This document shows positions 10,901 through 17,761 of a stretch of DNA of 64,000 nucleotides, one piece after another (positions within the stretch are counted from its first letter, which is position 1; each line of letters begins with the position of its first letter). Under the pieces are notes generated by a model. It made no database searches, was not told where the DNA came from, and saw only the letters and a list, made by a program, of their open reading frames with translations. This DNA is from Planctomycetota bacterium (GTDB lineage: Bacteria; Planctomycetota; Planctomycetia; Gemmatales; Gemmataceae), in the NCBI GenBank assembly GCA_016872605.1, contig VGZI01000009.1:1-64000 (forward strand). Direction: 5' to 3'. Made by a program: the position numbers and the translations under genes.

Positions 10901-11595
10901 TAACCGCCTCCAACGGCAGGTGAGCGCCCTTGGTAGATGACAACTTGGTTTGTCCCGGCATTGACCACCACGAGATCATTGATCCCGTCAGAATCGATGT
11001 CGGACAGCTCCAGAACGCGCGGATTCGCGGCCTGAGCGCCGACGGGGGCGAAGTTGTAGTTCGAAAGTCCCTGAAGTGTTCCGTCGCCCGGCATGGCGAG
11101 CACGGCAACCTTGTTAGCGCCGGTATTGGCGACGATAAGCTGCCCCGGCTGGGACATCGCCAGTCCTTCGTCGGCGTCGATCATCTTGTCGCCGCGAACG
11201 AAGAGGGAGTAGTTATCGACAACGAGTTGGTTTCCGCCGTTATACGCAAGCTGCACGGCAGAGTTTACCGGGGCGCCGCCGATAGTGAAAAACGACACCG
11301 AGTCGATCGGCACGCTATTGCCGGTCGAGCCCAGCAATACATAGTTGCCCGGGTTCAGGACCGACGACGTCATCGTTTCCGTGAACTGAACTTGAATAAT
11401 CGGAGCGCCGGATGTTGTGCTGGTGCCGTCGAGGGGCAGCACCCCGGACGCCACGATGCCTGGCACAGTCAACAGATCGCGCCGTTCGAGCATCTCGACG
11501 ATCAGGCGCGTACTCTCGTTTTGGGAAGGTTTCTTGATGGTTCGATTCGGTCGCCAAATTCGGTCAAGGAATCTGAAGAAAGACCTGAAGGCCAT
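1..11595 (-). CDS. Giant multidomain secreted/surface protein, 3' end beyond window (>=3865 codons): LExRxLL-type N-terminal motif, FG-GAP/VCBS repeats, FCCH-like Ig repeats, NGDFE-type domain, BNR/sortilin-like repeats, poly-Gly linker, ConA/LamG-like tandem repeats
   Basis: ATG at 11595 (MAFRSFFRFLDRIWRPNRTIKKPSQNESTRLIVEMLERRDLLTVPG...). Every codon in this frame down to position 1 was read with no in-frame TAA/TAG/TGA. Clear FG-GAP motifs (DIDSDGINDLVVVN, DFNGDGFLDVVV, DVNGDGRLDIIV). Confidence 0.93.
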   Translation of the reverse strand, partial: MAFRSFFRFLDRIWRPNRTIKKPSQNESTRLIVEMLERRDLLTVPGIVASGVLPLDGTSTTSGAPIIQVQFTETMTSSVLNPGNYVLLGSTGNSVPIDSVSFFTIGGAPVNSAVQLAYNGGNQLVVDNYSLFVRGDKMIDADEGLAMSQPGQLIVANTGANKVAVLAMPGDGTLQGLSNYNFAPVGAQAANPRVLELSDIDSDGINDLVVVNAGTNQVVIYQGRSPAVGGGYSTAPILTMNLTAGAANAAKGLALSDLNKDGKPDIVVANANANNISVFLNTSTSGTITFNASTNFTTDASPVGVVTGDFNLDTNIDVAVIVSGNATDLNGDGNADYRVNIFPGDGAGALGTMVPIRVGDSTGAGVTTPSSIGVGFFNGDNRPDLAIGGANGLLVLTNNTNAGSIAFNPPGTTVSTSNIVSLVVGRLDSDKSVDIAAATTVNTIEIFRNTDSGGPVTFLPTTSIPVAAGTLGRLAIRDLNNDSLDDLVVTNGAAAGKVSVLKNATVGGSISAATNATPIVVTSVKHGLRAGQNVTIAGATGNTAANGTFPITLVSKAITNASTGGGVVQITSSNHGLAAGESVTITGNSLAAANGTFTVTVVNNNNFTLNGTSATGSGTGGTWVSNDRYSLNGSNGNGAYTGGATWALSGNITSNIADASNTGPIVITSQNHGLFTGASVTIAGVGGNTAANGTFVVNVTDASHFSLVGSTGNGAYTGGGTWTLAGNITGATNASPIVIASQGHGLATGQRVVISGVNGNTAANNTFVITVVDPDRFSLNTSTGNGAYTNGGLWALTGNISNTTGAGTNPIVVTSNNHALISGEIVTIAGASDPNANGTFTITVLTANTFSLNGTTGADPAGAGGTWTVNYTPTSVSNTTPIVVTSTSHGLQTGQAVTITGVTGNTAANGTFVVTALDGDHFALNNTTGNGNYTGGGSWTTAAGFTQPLGNMTALGAGAGLPIAITTTIPHGLTTGNTVTFGSVSGSLASVLNGNTFTITVVDGNHFTLNGATTAGTANGGYYITSGGSLGPVGSPYNVDATPIGVAIGDTNQDGFADVVTANNTGNDASLLLGTSGGALALHANLNLTPTFVTGAVVGDLNRDGFSDMAVVNNTTSTQASISVMLGQVGGTYSSPVDYKFPNIGGSSINGVSSITLGDVNGDGRLDIIVADNPHDQVGIMLNNIAVAGSPLTAGSFAAIANAGTGDRPTQVVTADFNNDGKLDIAVAHNRSGGFPFGNRRGVTIRLGNGDGTFQSGFELASGVGMSGVAVGDFNKDGNMDVIGLEDNAPGTIRLGLGDGKGGFANNGTFGTSVPNPGAIAVADFNGDGFLDVVVSSKSTNATNAGVAVLLNQLGTGFGAALQTDVIPQTGLQSVLVNDVNQDGFADVIVGTRLVNVSTNITSLRSTSPFQVRVSNPNGFSVGNVVQITGMNAAGMTGADGVWTISAKSGSGGGRDITLTGNPAPSGTYAGSGATMTLVDTTVTTTDNVYVLVGQGNGTFQTPVPYLAGNPGAPFLAPSHLAATPSPLVRVTTFASGGTVVNANLIKNGDFEARDLNGEQGNLLGWQTFDLNTSPGGSHGAWGPQTGSTSPLSSTSVASPNGKYRAMLDQSHQQPFGGNSNPNNAPTYAGSHAIYQDVTIPVNTIKAKLTLNLYLDNNNAGAWTDTSVQPSLDYRTSNPAANQQVRVDIMRTTAGMLSVSTTPQSSGNITSAAGTGGSNPITITTPAAHGLTSGKLVTVSGVSGFPAANGTFTVTVVDSTHFSLNGTNATGSGSGGTWAVPGDVLRNEFVTSPTTGLTTTQSILDADLTAFAGQTVRLRIAAANNQGLLLVGVDNVRLEAQFADDILPTITGLNVSNPSYVSGGIPHTNDPTIVGRISDNSGLSSIAYVAFSPKNDAFGAIASVSGAGGSSPIVVTTVAANALTTGSIVTINGVSGFSGANGTFTVTVLDSTHFSLNGTSGVGSGTGGNWSVANGNVFKITSWDFAGNFRFSLPAPPAGQNTIGVQVVDKAGNASMYTLTFFMQSASVTEWEAVGPQGIDTTDPNLNVDFTSVSGRITVTLPDFADKLGNTYFLGSANGGIWKTTDGGSHWVALTSSVTDSAGNPLPTPIGGLGQSISNPNILYASTGVGDREIDSRPGVGILKSTDGGKTWTLIGNSGAVLAGARTTKVVVDPVDPNIAYVAVASGGTGGVDENGVTGPAGPGVYKTTNGGLHWRNVLNPQFMSYLTTPGNPSTLTTLGAGAALDSVTDLIIDPADRTRLLIGLGNIGLVPSAGTTGVWYSPQSSGAGWRLVQGGDSAAIPNNGLPEEVVGGTRLGRVIVGIGNNRTGNEGFVYALMTAPPGNNTPPSVDWGSYVGLYKTKDNMLNFTKVMLKQDVHQGPYATGAKNHDFVDINLFGRDAANAGALVVDPNNPNVVYVGGSNRWRRPGDAPSHSLLRIDTGNMLDTTATDAGGTIRNNGDDIDKYNKGAIVNGGQYDPANGGDAYGGEGVYWYDLATGDSGESGNFNYLPPAITSLTFDAQGRLLIGTMGGIWRGIGYGFSYDFESGGSGILRQGGGGGGGGGGGGGGGGFSVPAMTFTSINANLQIADMTSVAVDPFNRGVLYTTQNGTGVAGSTAPLVWVSQGLTGPTVNGINLGIPNAGSVLTSNPPPGSPAGTPVSLFRVWQYANALALQPETSSDNGATWTGIQSTGISSNTPAGMFPAFAVNPNPIQTVDQNGNTIYQTVLAFGANVVYATNTSATVWDQISGVLSAGNNISAIAFAPSVPNAQTLYAATTDGKLFYTKNKGADLWPGRFTGLPTGVVGSYIRGIAVDPNNANQVFVMYGGSSGTANHVWRSLDAGVTWTNISTAASGLPAVPAYAMVIDRNAALGSSGGKLYLATEVGVFFSLNDGNTWSRLGQGLPNVPVVDLKFDAGLNVLAAASLGRGVYTINTSAFSFIADQIVDENTPSNVIPMTVNNPNGTPYTLTATSDNQFLVRNSDIVLGGVSPSTNRSIQFTPVLNAYSAKDGTANITIRITAGTFTYTQSFKVTVNFVNQTPTISVINTQNTTINQPVGPINFIIRDVETPAGALIVDATSNNPTLVPNPVNITTATAVGTTATITTASPHGFVAGQQVTISGVSVGGYNGTFNVTPATATTFTFTTGSGLANGNGGAAAGFLLLGGSGPNRTLIVRPAANQVGSATITISVTDANFGIGTRSFSLLVTSPVMLPFGDDFNRADSTIFLGPGWVVNNGSITLKNSAASIGPGLAIASMNQLTPLTADIALEADVTVGANQTLGLIARYNGGTKNFYRGAILHKNGIYSAVIIKNVNGIETTLASTPVNFGTGRLRFEIASDSLKLFYGANAGSMSLINFANDTTITAPGTAGFYANNLTGIVTLDNFNAFANNLGNPGAPYADSFTQADGQLSNNWVNRQGNFAVAGNVAVATNKVPSSVATVANLNQTNGFAQANVNVVGSNTESGVVVRFSSTGPTPGYYYGRIVNTGSGFTAAIQKYIKSTNTFTTVVGPVSVSGIGGNGTVRLEVVGTALKLFYGTNPGSLSLIAYGYDSTLASGAPGIRASAGMTIDDFSTDNITLKTPVGAFTDDFSTPVNGNQLYGNASQLSGNERNWQDRAGNLIVTGGIITGSNASASKNMATIAGTMGDSLAQADVVVDPAVGQDAGVIARYSTAGYYYAQIRRENPGTGPRYVAAIMKATGSAAPIQVGTAVVVGSGTGTIRLEAAGSSLKLFYGPNAGSLALVTYAFDSTFTTGAVGVRATKGATTAIDNFNSDAITLTSPATPPPAFVDPFDAPVNGNQLSRNWTERQGNYSINGSQQLVGNNAVMNLATLNGVSIADSAVQVAIAAGAANESVGLLARYQRN
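3883..3930 (-). repeat. Run of 16 consecutive Gly codons (GGN) inside the giant ORF
   Basis: Plus strand tccaccgccgccaccgccgccaccgcctccaccaccgccaccgccgcc, in frame with the giant ORF. Confidence 0.9.
8520..10075 (-). repeat. Intragenic array of FCCH-like repeats (HGLxxGxxVTIxGVxGNTAANGTFxVTVxxxxxFxLNGxTGxGxYTGGGxW), about 7 copies, with further dispersed copies near 2070-2290, 5680-5870, 6240-6440 and 7180-7350
   Basis: Read from the minus-strand translation. Confidence 0.8.
11470..11496 (-). other. LEPR-XLL-like N-terminal motif (EMLERRDLL) of the giant protein
   Basis: Residues 34-42 EMLERRDLL, a motif typical of large planctomycete extracellular proteins. Confidence 0.7.
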
Positions 11596-11937
11596 TTTGT
11601 GTTCTCCCCAGCACCGTAGCCGCTTCCAAGTCAGTGCGTCTGAACATGTTAACGAAAACGGAATGAAAAGGTCATTCTATTGGCGAAATCGACACGCTTG
11701 GAAGCCTATTCTTGTGTTTTCCGCGGGCAATTTGTGCTTCCTCGTAGCATTGCGCCGTTTGCGCTGTCTGCTCTCACCGAATCATGTTTGCCAGCGTTCA
11801 CCATCACGCGCCATGTGGGTTTCGTTGGAAAAACCGCCATTTTTGCAATTTTGAACGGCCCGGCAACGGCGAATTTCTGGTTCAATTTCCAACACCGCCT
11901 GTTTGCGGCGTTCCGTTTATTAAGTGGTTTTAATCAA

Positions 11938-12080
11938 TGCAGTTAGGTCGCCCGTCGCCTAACAACCTTAACGGCAAAACCGCTAGAGCGTTAGCACGGG
12001 TATTGCTGAGGTTTCAGACCTTCAGCCCACTTGATCAGGCCACCGCGTTTACTGCCTTGCCGGGCAAGCTCGACGTCTTA
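11938..12080. other. Unassigned intergenic region rich in short hairpins between divergent genes
   Basis: Inverted repeats gttagg..cctaac, gctgaggt-ttcag-acc-t-tcagc, cttgcc-g-ggcaag and cgct-ag-agcg within ~140 bp; no convincing ORF. Confidence 0.35.
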
Positions 12081-12214
12081 CCCCACACTCTCGCTGTGCC
12101 GGCTTTCGTAGCTTGCGGATAGGCCTCTCAGCTTACCGGCGCAGTCAAGTTCCATGTGCTGGGCTTTCGCGAGTTGCCACCCCATGATAAGATGAATCTT
12201 CACGGAACAACAAG

Positions 12215-13327
12215 ATGAGGATTTCCCGGATGATTTCAACGACCGTTACTCACACAGGCCCCTCCCAGGTCGCCGCAGGCAGTTTCGACATGGGGGGGGC
12301 GGCGCTTTTGACCGAATATGAAACATTGCTCAAGGAATCGGTCCGTTGGGCCGCCGAGTACAAGAAGATCCGCATTCTGGGCAAGGGAGGCCAGGGGGTC
12401 GTCTACTTGAGCGAACGGCAAGGGACCGACCTGTTTCGCCTGCCAGTCGCGCTCAAGATATTCTCCCCCGAAAGGTACCGTGACGTGCCCAGCTACGCCG
12501 CCGACATGGCCCGCATCGCCGACATCTCCTCGCGCGTCGCCCTGATCCAGCACGACAACCTGATCGACCTGCACAACTTCATTGAGCACGGCGGCATCCG
12601 GATCATGGTCATGGAATGGGTCGACGGCTACGACCTGCGCGACCTGCTCACCGCGGAGATCGTCAGCCAGTCGCGCGCACGCCTGAAGCCGGAACGCTGG
12701 AAATATGTCAACGAAGTGATCGTTTGCGATGGCCTGGTGCAGCCAAGACTCAAGCCGGGCGTCGCCATTCAGATCTTGCGCGAGTGCCTGGCGGGATTGG
12801 CGGCTCTGCACCGCGACGGCATCGTCCACGGCGATCTCAAGCCGTCCAACATCATGGTCAAACGCACCGGCAACGCCAAGATCATCGACATCGGCTCGGC
12901 CATGGACCTCGACCAGGCGTCGGCGCGGCGCATGTGGTCCCCCGCCTACGCCGCCCCCGAAGTCCTCGCGGGCGGCAAAAACACGCCCCAGTCCGACCTC
13001 GCCAGCCTCGGCTACGTCCTCATCGAAATGCTCGCAGGCCGCAATCCGTTCGAAGGCCTGAGCGACTACAAGTCACTCCTGGCCGCCAAGAAGGACCTCG
13101 ACAAACGCTTGAAGGAATTGCTGCCGACCGACGTGAGCTGCAACGAGATGTTGTTGCATCTCTGCCAAAAGTTGATCGCTCCCGATCCCGCCAAACGATT
13201 CCCCGACGCCCAGGCCGCCGACCTCGACCGCAAAGGCGCCGCCGACTTCCACCGCCAACTCGTCAAGGGCGACCTGGCCAGCGAATACGAGCACGACCTG
13301 CGGCTGTGGCTGGAAGAGTTGAACTGA
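12215..13327 (+). CDS. Serine/threonine protein kinase
   Basis: GKGGQGVVY, HGDLKPSNIMVK, DIGSAMD, SPAYAAPEVL kinase subdomains. Confidence 0.85.
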   Translation: MRISRMISTTVTHTGPSQVAAGSFDMGGAALLTEYETLLKESVRWAAEYKKIRILGKGGQGVVYLSERQGTDLFRLPVALKIFSPERYRDVPSYAADMARIADISSRVALIQHDNLIDLHNFIEHGGIRIMVMEWVDGYDLRDLLTAEIVSQSRARLKPERWKYVNEVIVCDGLVQPRLKPGVAIQILRECLAGLAALHRDGIVHGDLKPSNIMVKRTGNAKIIDIGSAMDLDQASARRMWSPAYAAPEVLAGGKNTPQSDLASLGYVLIEMLAGRNPFEGLSDYKSLLAAKKDLDKRLKELLPTDVSCNEMLLHLCQKLIAPDPAKRFPDAQAADLDRKGAADFHRQLVKGDLASEYEHDLRLWLEELN

Positions 13328-13532
13328 ACGTGAAGCCCGCAGGTGAGCGCGGCGAACGTGTGGGATCGGCGCCGCCAAAATAAACTTGATCGCGCACGTC
13401 GATGCGTGGCGGCCTTCCCCCACATTTTCCCTGCAAATCCACGCGACGCTTGTTAAGATGACTGTACCAGGCACTCACCCTACAAGGGAAAGGAACACGG
13501 CAACCGCGCACCTCGCAGATGAGTAAGAAAGC

Positions 13533-13946
13533 ATGGATAGAATCCTGAATGAGCTCGGCCTGGCCAATAACCGCGATGGGCAGCTGTGGAAGTCAGGCAT
13601 GATCCCAGCGGAGAAAGTGCGCCAAACGCGTTTGCAAGCAGTTATTGACACGGGCAACGCCCAGCTGGTGCTGCCGACGGCCGTCGCTCAAGCGCTTGGG
13701 CTGCCCAGTGTCGGTGAAGCCGATGTCCGTTACGCGGATGGACGCAAGGCAAAACGCGACTTCGTGGAACAAGTCGAGCTGGAACTGCTCGGCCGAACCA
13801 GCACCTTTCGCGCATCCCTTGAACCGGACCGCCAAAAGGCACTGGTCGGCGCCATCGTGATGGAGGATCTTGATTTGCTGATCGATTGCAAGAAGCAAAT
13901 CATCTTCCCGCGCGACCCGAATCACATCGTCACGGAGATTGAGTAG
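13533..13946 (+). CDS. Retropepsin-like (clan AA) aspartic protease family protein
   Basis: LQAVIDTGNAQLVLP with DTG; IVMEDLDLLID downstream. Confidence 0.7.
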   Translation: MDRILNELGLANNRDGQLWKSGMIPAEKVRQTRLQAVIDTGNAQLVLPTAVAQALGLPSVGEADVRYADGRKAKRDFVEQVELELLGRTSTFRASLEPDRQKALVGAIVMEDLDLLIDCKKQIIFPRDPNHIVTEIE

Positions 13947-14016
13947 GAGCGCCCGCTCGCGGGAACTCGTATCACCAAGCTCGCCACAGGCGAGCGGCTT
14001 AACGTAGGAGCCTTTC

Positions 14017-15288
14017 ATGGACCACTTCACCTACAAGAACCGCGTTCTGCATTGCGACGATGTCCCCGTGCCGGCGCTCGCCGAGAAGTACGGCACGCCG
14101 CTCTACGTCTACAGCAAGAAGACGCTTGAGCATCATCTCAAGCAGATTCAGGCCGCCTTCAAAGCCGTTGATCCGCTGGTCTGCTATTCGATCAAGACCA
14201 ACGGCAACTTGCACATCGCGCGGCTCATGGTCGAAGGCGGAGCGGGCTGCGACGTCACCAGCGGCGGCGAGCTTTATCGCGCCCTCAAGGCCGGCTGCTC
14301 GCCCAGCAAGATTGTCTTCGCCGGCGCCGGCAAGACCAATGCCGAGATTCGCGCCGCCCTCGAACAGGGCGTTTTTCTCTTCAACGTCGAGAGCGAAGGC
14401 GAGCTGTCCGCCATCGCAGAGATCGCCAAATCGATGGGCAAAGTCGCCAACGTCGCCCTGCGTGTGAACCCCGATCTGCCTCCCAAGACGCACGCCAAGA
14501 CCGATACCAGCGTCAAAGGCGTCAAGTTCGGCCTCGACATCGACACGGTCCTCGAATTCGCCGAAAAAGTGCTAAAGAATCCGCACGTCAAAGTGGTAGG
14601 ATTGCACATGCACTTGGGGTCGCCGATCCTGTCGGTGGAGCCGTACCGTCAGGGGATCGTCAAGGGGCAAGTGCTGATCGACAAGCTGCGGGCCCAAGGG
14701 CATCGGATCACGATCTGGAACATGGGGGGTGGATTCGGCATCCATTACAAGAAGAACGAAGCATTGCCCGCCAGCGCCTTTGCCGAAGTGATTGTGCCCG
14801 GGATTCAGGAGGCGAAATGCAAGCTGGTGCTGGAGCCCGGTCGCTTCATCGTGGGCAACGCCGGCCTGCTCGTGAGTCGGGTGATCTATACGAAAGATTC
14901 GGGCGGCAAGCATTTCGTGATCCAGGATGCGGCCATGAACGACCTGATCCGCCCGACGCTGTACGATTCGTTCCACCGCATTTGGCCGGTCGCGGGTTTC
15001 GACACGCCGGAGGATTATCAGGTCGAGAATCCAGGGACGGTGAAAAGTGATGTCGTTGGCCCGGTGTGCGAGTCGGGCGATTTTTTGGCGAAGGACCGCT
15101 ATCTGCCGGCAGTTGGCCGAGGCGACCTGTTGGCGACGTTCAGCGCCGGGGCCTATGGGATGGCGATGGCGTCGAACTACAATGGTCGGCCGCGCGCCGC
15201 CGAGGTGCTCGTCGACGGGGCGAATCACCATCTGATTCGCCGCCGCGAGACGTATGAGGATTTGATTCGCCCGGAAGTTGATTTCTAG
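14017..15288 (+). CDS. lysA: Diaminopimelate decarboxylase
   Basis: YSIKTNGNLHIARLMVEGGAGCDVTSGGEL, VGLHMHLGSP, MGGGFG, EPGRFIVGNAG, CESGD. Confidence 0.93.
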   Translation: MDHFTYKNRVLHCDDVPVPALAEKYGTPLYVYSKKTLEHHLKQIQAAFKAVDPLVCYSIKTNGNLHIARLMVEGGAGCDVTSGGELYRALKAGCSPSKIVFAGAGKTNAEIRAALEQGVFLFNVESEGELSAIAEIAKSMGKVANVALRVNPDLPPKTHAKTDTSVKGVKFGLDIDTVLEFAEKVLKNPHVKVVGLHMHLGSPILSVEPYRQGIVKGQVLIDKLRAQGHRITIWNMGGGFGIHYKKNEALPASAFAEVIVPGIQEAKCKLVLEPGRFIVGNAGLLVSRVIYTKDSGGKHFVIQDAAMNDLIRPTLYDSFHRIWPVAGFDTPEDYQVENPGTVKSDVVGPVCESGDFLAKDRYLPAVGRGDLLATFSAGAYGMAMASNYNGRPRAAEVLVDGANHHLIRRRETYEDLIRPEVDF

Positions 15289-15328
15289 CCGCTTGCGGCT
15301 TTGCGCTCGCACCACGCGAGGTTTTTTC

Positions 15329-17707
15329 ATGCGCGCCATGCTTCTCTTCCTTGTCATCGCTTTCCCATTCGCTTTGACTGCGCCGGCGCCGGCGCAGGAA
15401 AAGCTCGATCCCGCCGCGATCAACAAGCGCAAGACGCTCCAATTGCTGGAAGCGGCGGCCGAGCGCTACCGCACGTTCTACAAGCCGCCGGAAAAGACGT
15501 TCGAGTACTGGGTCGCCATCCAGTTCGAGATGGACCTGGGCAAGTTCGAACTCGCCGCACTCCACCTGAAGCGCATGCTGGGCAAAGACGAAACGCCCGG
15601 CGTCAAGTTCGATGCCCCTGCCGACCTCGACAAAGCCCTGGTCGCTCTCGAAGAAGCCGAGGGTATCTCCGCGTTTCTGCGGCTGCAGCGCGTCAAGCTG
15701 TGGTCGGACCATCCGCCGTTTCATCAGGAGGCGGTCAAAAACGCCGACGAGCTTGTCGAACGCGTCACCAAGGCGGTCAAAGGCTACCTGAGCGACAAGG
15801 CCCGCATCCAAAAATACATCAAGCAACTCGACGCGCGCACGCCCGAAGAGCGCGGCTACGCCCTCATCCAGGTGTTGCGCTCCGGCGACTATGCCGTGCC
15901 CGAGTTGATCGAAACGTTGCGGACGCAGTTTGGCAAGTCGATCTTTTCGCGCGCTCGGGAAGTGCTCTTGCGCATGGGCAGAGGGCCCGTGCCGATCTAC
16001 CTGGAAATTTTCAAGGACGCCGGCGATGCGAATGCCGAGGAATTCCGTTTGGCAATGCTCGATCTCATTCACGACATTCGCGATGATCGCGTCGTGCCGT
16101 ACCTTTGGCACATGTCGGCAGCGAAACGCTACCCCGAAAGCGTGCGCAAGAAGGCAACGCAAGTGCTTTCATCGCTGCTGCGCACGCCGCAACAAAACCT
16201 GCCCGATCCGAAGGTGAAGCTTACGTTGATGGCAGAGCAATATTATCAACACAAGTATCCGTTTTCCCAAGACGAGAAGGTGACCATTTGGGAATGGGAC
16301 GGGAATCGCATCCAGCCGCCGATCAAGTTGAACCCGTACCGCGCGGAGGAGTTTTTTGCTGAGCGCTATGCCCGCGAGGCGCTTGATCTTGATCCGAGCT
16401 ACAAGCCGGCCCAGGTGGTTTTCCTGAGCCTGATGCTGGACCGCACCTATCGGCCCAAGATTCAAACGATCGTCGGTGAGCCGTTGCCTCCGAACCTGCA
16501 GAAGCTGTTGACGTCGATCGACACCGACCTGATTCTGCGCGTGATGGAGCGGGCGATGGAAGAACGGCAGATTCCGATCGTGCTGCCGCTGATCAAAGCG
16601 CTCGGCGAGCGCGGCGACTCGCGGACGATCCAGGCCAACCCGGGCGATCAGCCGCGTGGCATCGCTCGGGCCCTGTACTACGCCGATCGCCGGGTGCAGT
16701 ACGCCGGCATGGAAGCAGCGCTGCGCATGCCGTCGTCGAGCGTGCCCCCCGTGACCGCCGACCGCATCGTCGAGTTGTCGCGAAGATTCCTGGCGAGTGA
16801 GCTAAAGCCCAAGGCCCTCGTCGCCTACGCTCCCGCCGGTCAAGAACAACCCTCACGGCAAACGCTCAAAGACCTTGGCTTCGAAGCGGAGTTGGCCGTC
16901 AGCGCGAAGGACCTGTTCGACACGCGCGGCCGGCTCAAGGCGCCGTTCAACGCCGCCGATTACGATTTCCTGGTCGTGCATAAGGGCTTGGCCGAGAACG
17001 ACTTTGCCTTCGCCTACGGCCAAATACGCCGCGACTACGACCTGGGCGGAATGCCGACGATTATCGTCGTCGATAAGGCGCGCGAGAAAGCCATCAAGAA
17101 GTTCGTCGCCCGCGATCTGGGCGTCATCGTTATCACCGACGACAAATTCACCGCCGACGGCGCGTTCAAGGATTTGTTGGACGATCACCTGCGAAAAATA
17201 TCGATCGCCAAGTTGACCGACGATGAACGCCGCCTGTTCGCCAAGACCGCGATGGATCGCATCTACAAAATGTCCCGGGGCGAGATCACCGGGTACGACA
17301 TCGCTCCGACGCTCGACGTGGTCAAGACCAAGGTCAAGACGCCCGAGTTTGGGCTTCAGGCGATGGAGATCGTCGGCCGGTTCCCGGGCCGAGCGATTCA
17401 GGCGTACCTGGCCGGCTTCGTCAGTGATCCAAACGAAGACATCAAGACGGTGCGCATGCCCGCGGTGTTGGAACTCAATCGCCACATGCAGCGCAACGGC
17501 GTCTTGGTCGACAAGAATCAACTCGCGGCATTGAAGGCAGCCCGCGATGCGATGAAGGGCACGCCGCTCGGCACGGAACTGAACGTCACCGTCAGCATGT
17601 TCTCCCGAACCGGAGCTCCGCTTACAGGCCGCGATCTGCTCAACTTTCAGCGCGACGCCGCCCCGGTGCCTCCGCCCATGCCGAAGGAAGAGAAGAAGGA
17701 CAACTGA
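15329..17707 (+). CDS. Secreted HEAT-repeat-like hypothetical protein
   Basis: Signal peptide MRAMLLFLVIAFPFALTAPAPAQ; helical repeats; start chosen at the signal peptide. Confidence 0.6.
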   Translation: MRAMLLFLVIAFPFALTAPAPAQEKLDPAAINKRKTLQLLEAAAERYRTFYKPPEKTFEYWVAIQFEMDLGKFELAALHLKRMLGKDETPGVKFDAPADLDKALVALEEAEGISAFLRLQRVKLWSDHPPFHQEAVKNADELVERVTKAVKGYLSDKARIQKYIKQLDARTPEERGYALIQVLRSGDYAVPELIETLRTQFGKSIFSRAREVLLRMGRGPVPIYLEIFKDAGDANAEEFRLAMLDLIHDIRDDRVVPYLWHMSAAKRYPESVRKKATQVLSSLLRTPQQNLPDPKVKLTLMAEQYYQHKYPFSQDEKVTIWEWDGNRIQPPIKLNPYRAEEFFAERYAREALDLDPSYKPAQVVFLSLMLDRTYRPKIQTIVGEPLPPNLQKLLTSIDTDLILRVMERAMEERQIPIVLPLIKALGERGDSRTIQANPGDQPRGIARALYYADRRVQYAGMEAALRMPSSSVPPVTADRIVELSRRFLASELKPKALVAYAPAGQEQPSRQTLKDLGFEAELAVSAKDLFDTRGRLKAPFNAADYDFLVVHKGLAENDFAFAYGQIRRDYDLGGMPTIIVVDKAREKAIKKFVARDLGVIVITDDKFTADGAFKDLLDDHLRKISIAKLTDDERRLFAKTAMDRIYKMSRGEITGYDIAPTLDVVKTKVKTPEFGLQAMEIVGRFPGRAIQAYLAGFVSDPNEDIKTVRMPAVLELNRHMQRNGVLVDKNQLAALKAARDAMKGTPLGTELNVTVSMFSRTGAPLTGRDLLNFQRDAAPVPPPMPKEEKKDN

Positions 17708-17710
17708 TTG

Positions 17711-17756
17711 TTTCCGTTTAGCGATCGCATGGCGCCATGCAAGCGATAAACGGAAA
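17711..17756. terminator. Hairpin between convergent genes (HEAT protein / mutS)
   Basis: tttccgtttagcgatcgcatgg-cg-ccatgcaagcgataaacggaaa inverted repeat with a few mismatches. Confidence 0.6.
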
Positions 17757-17761
17757 CGCGG

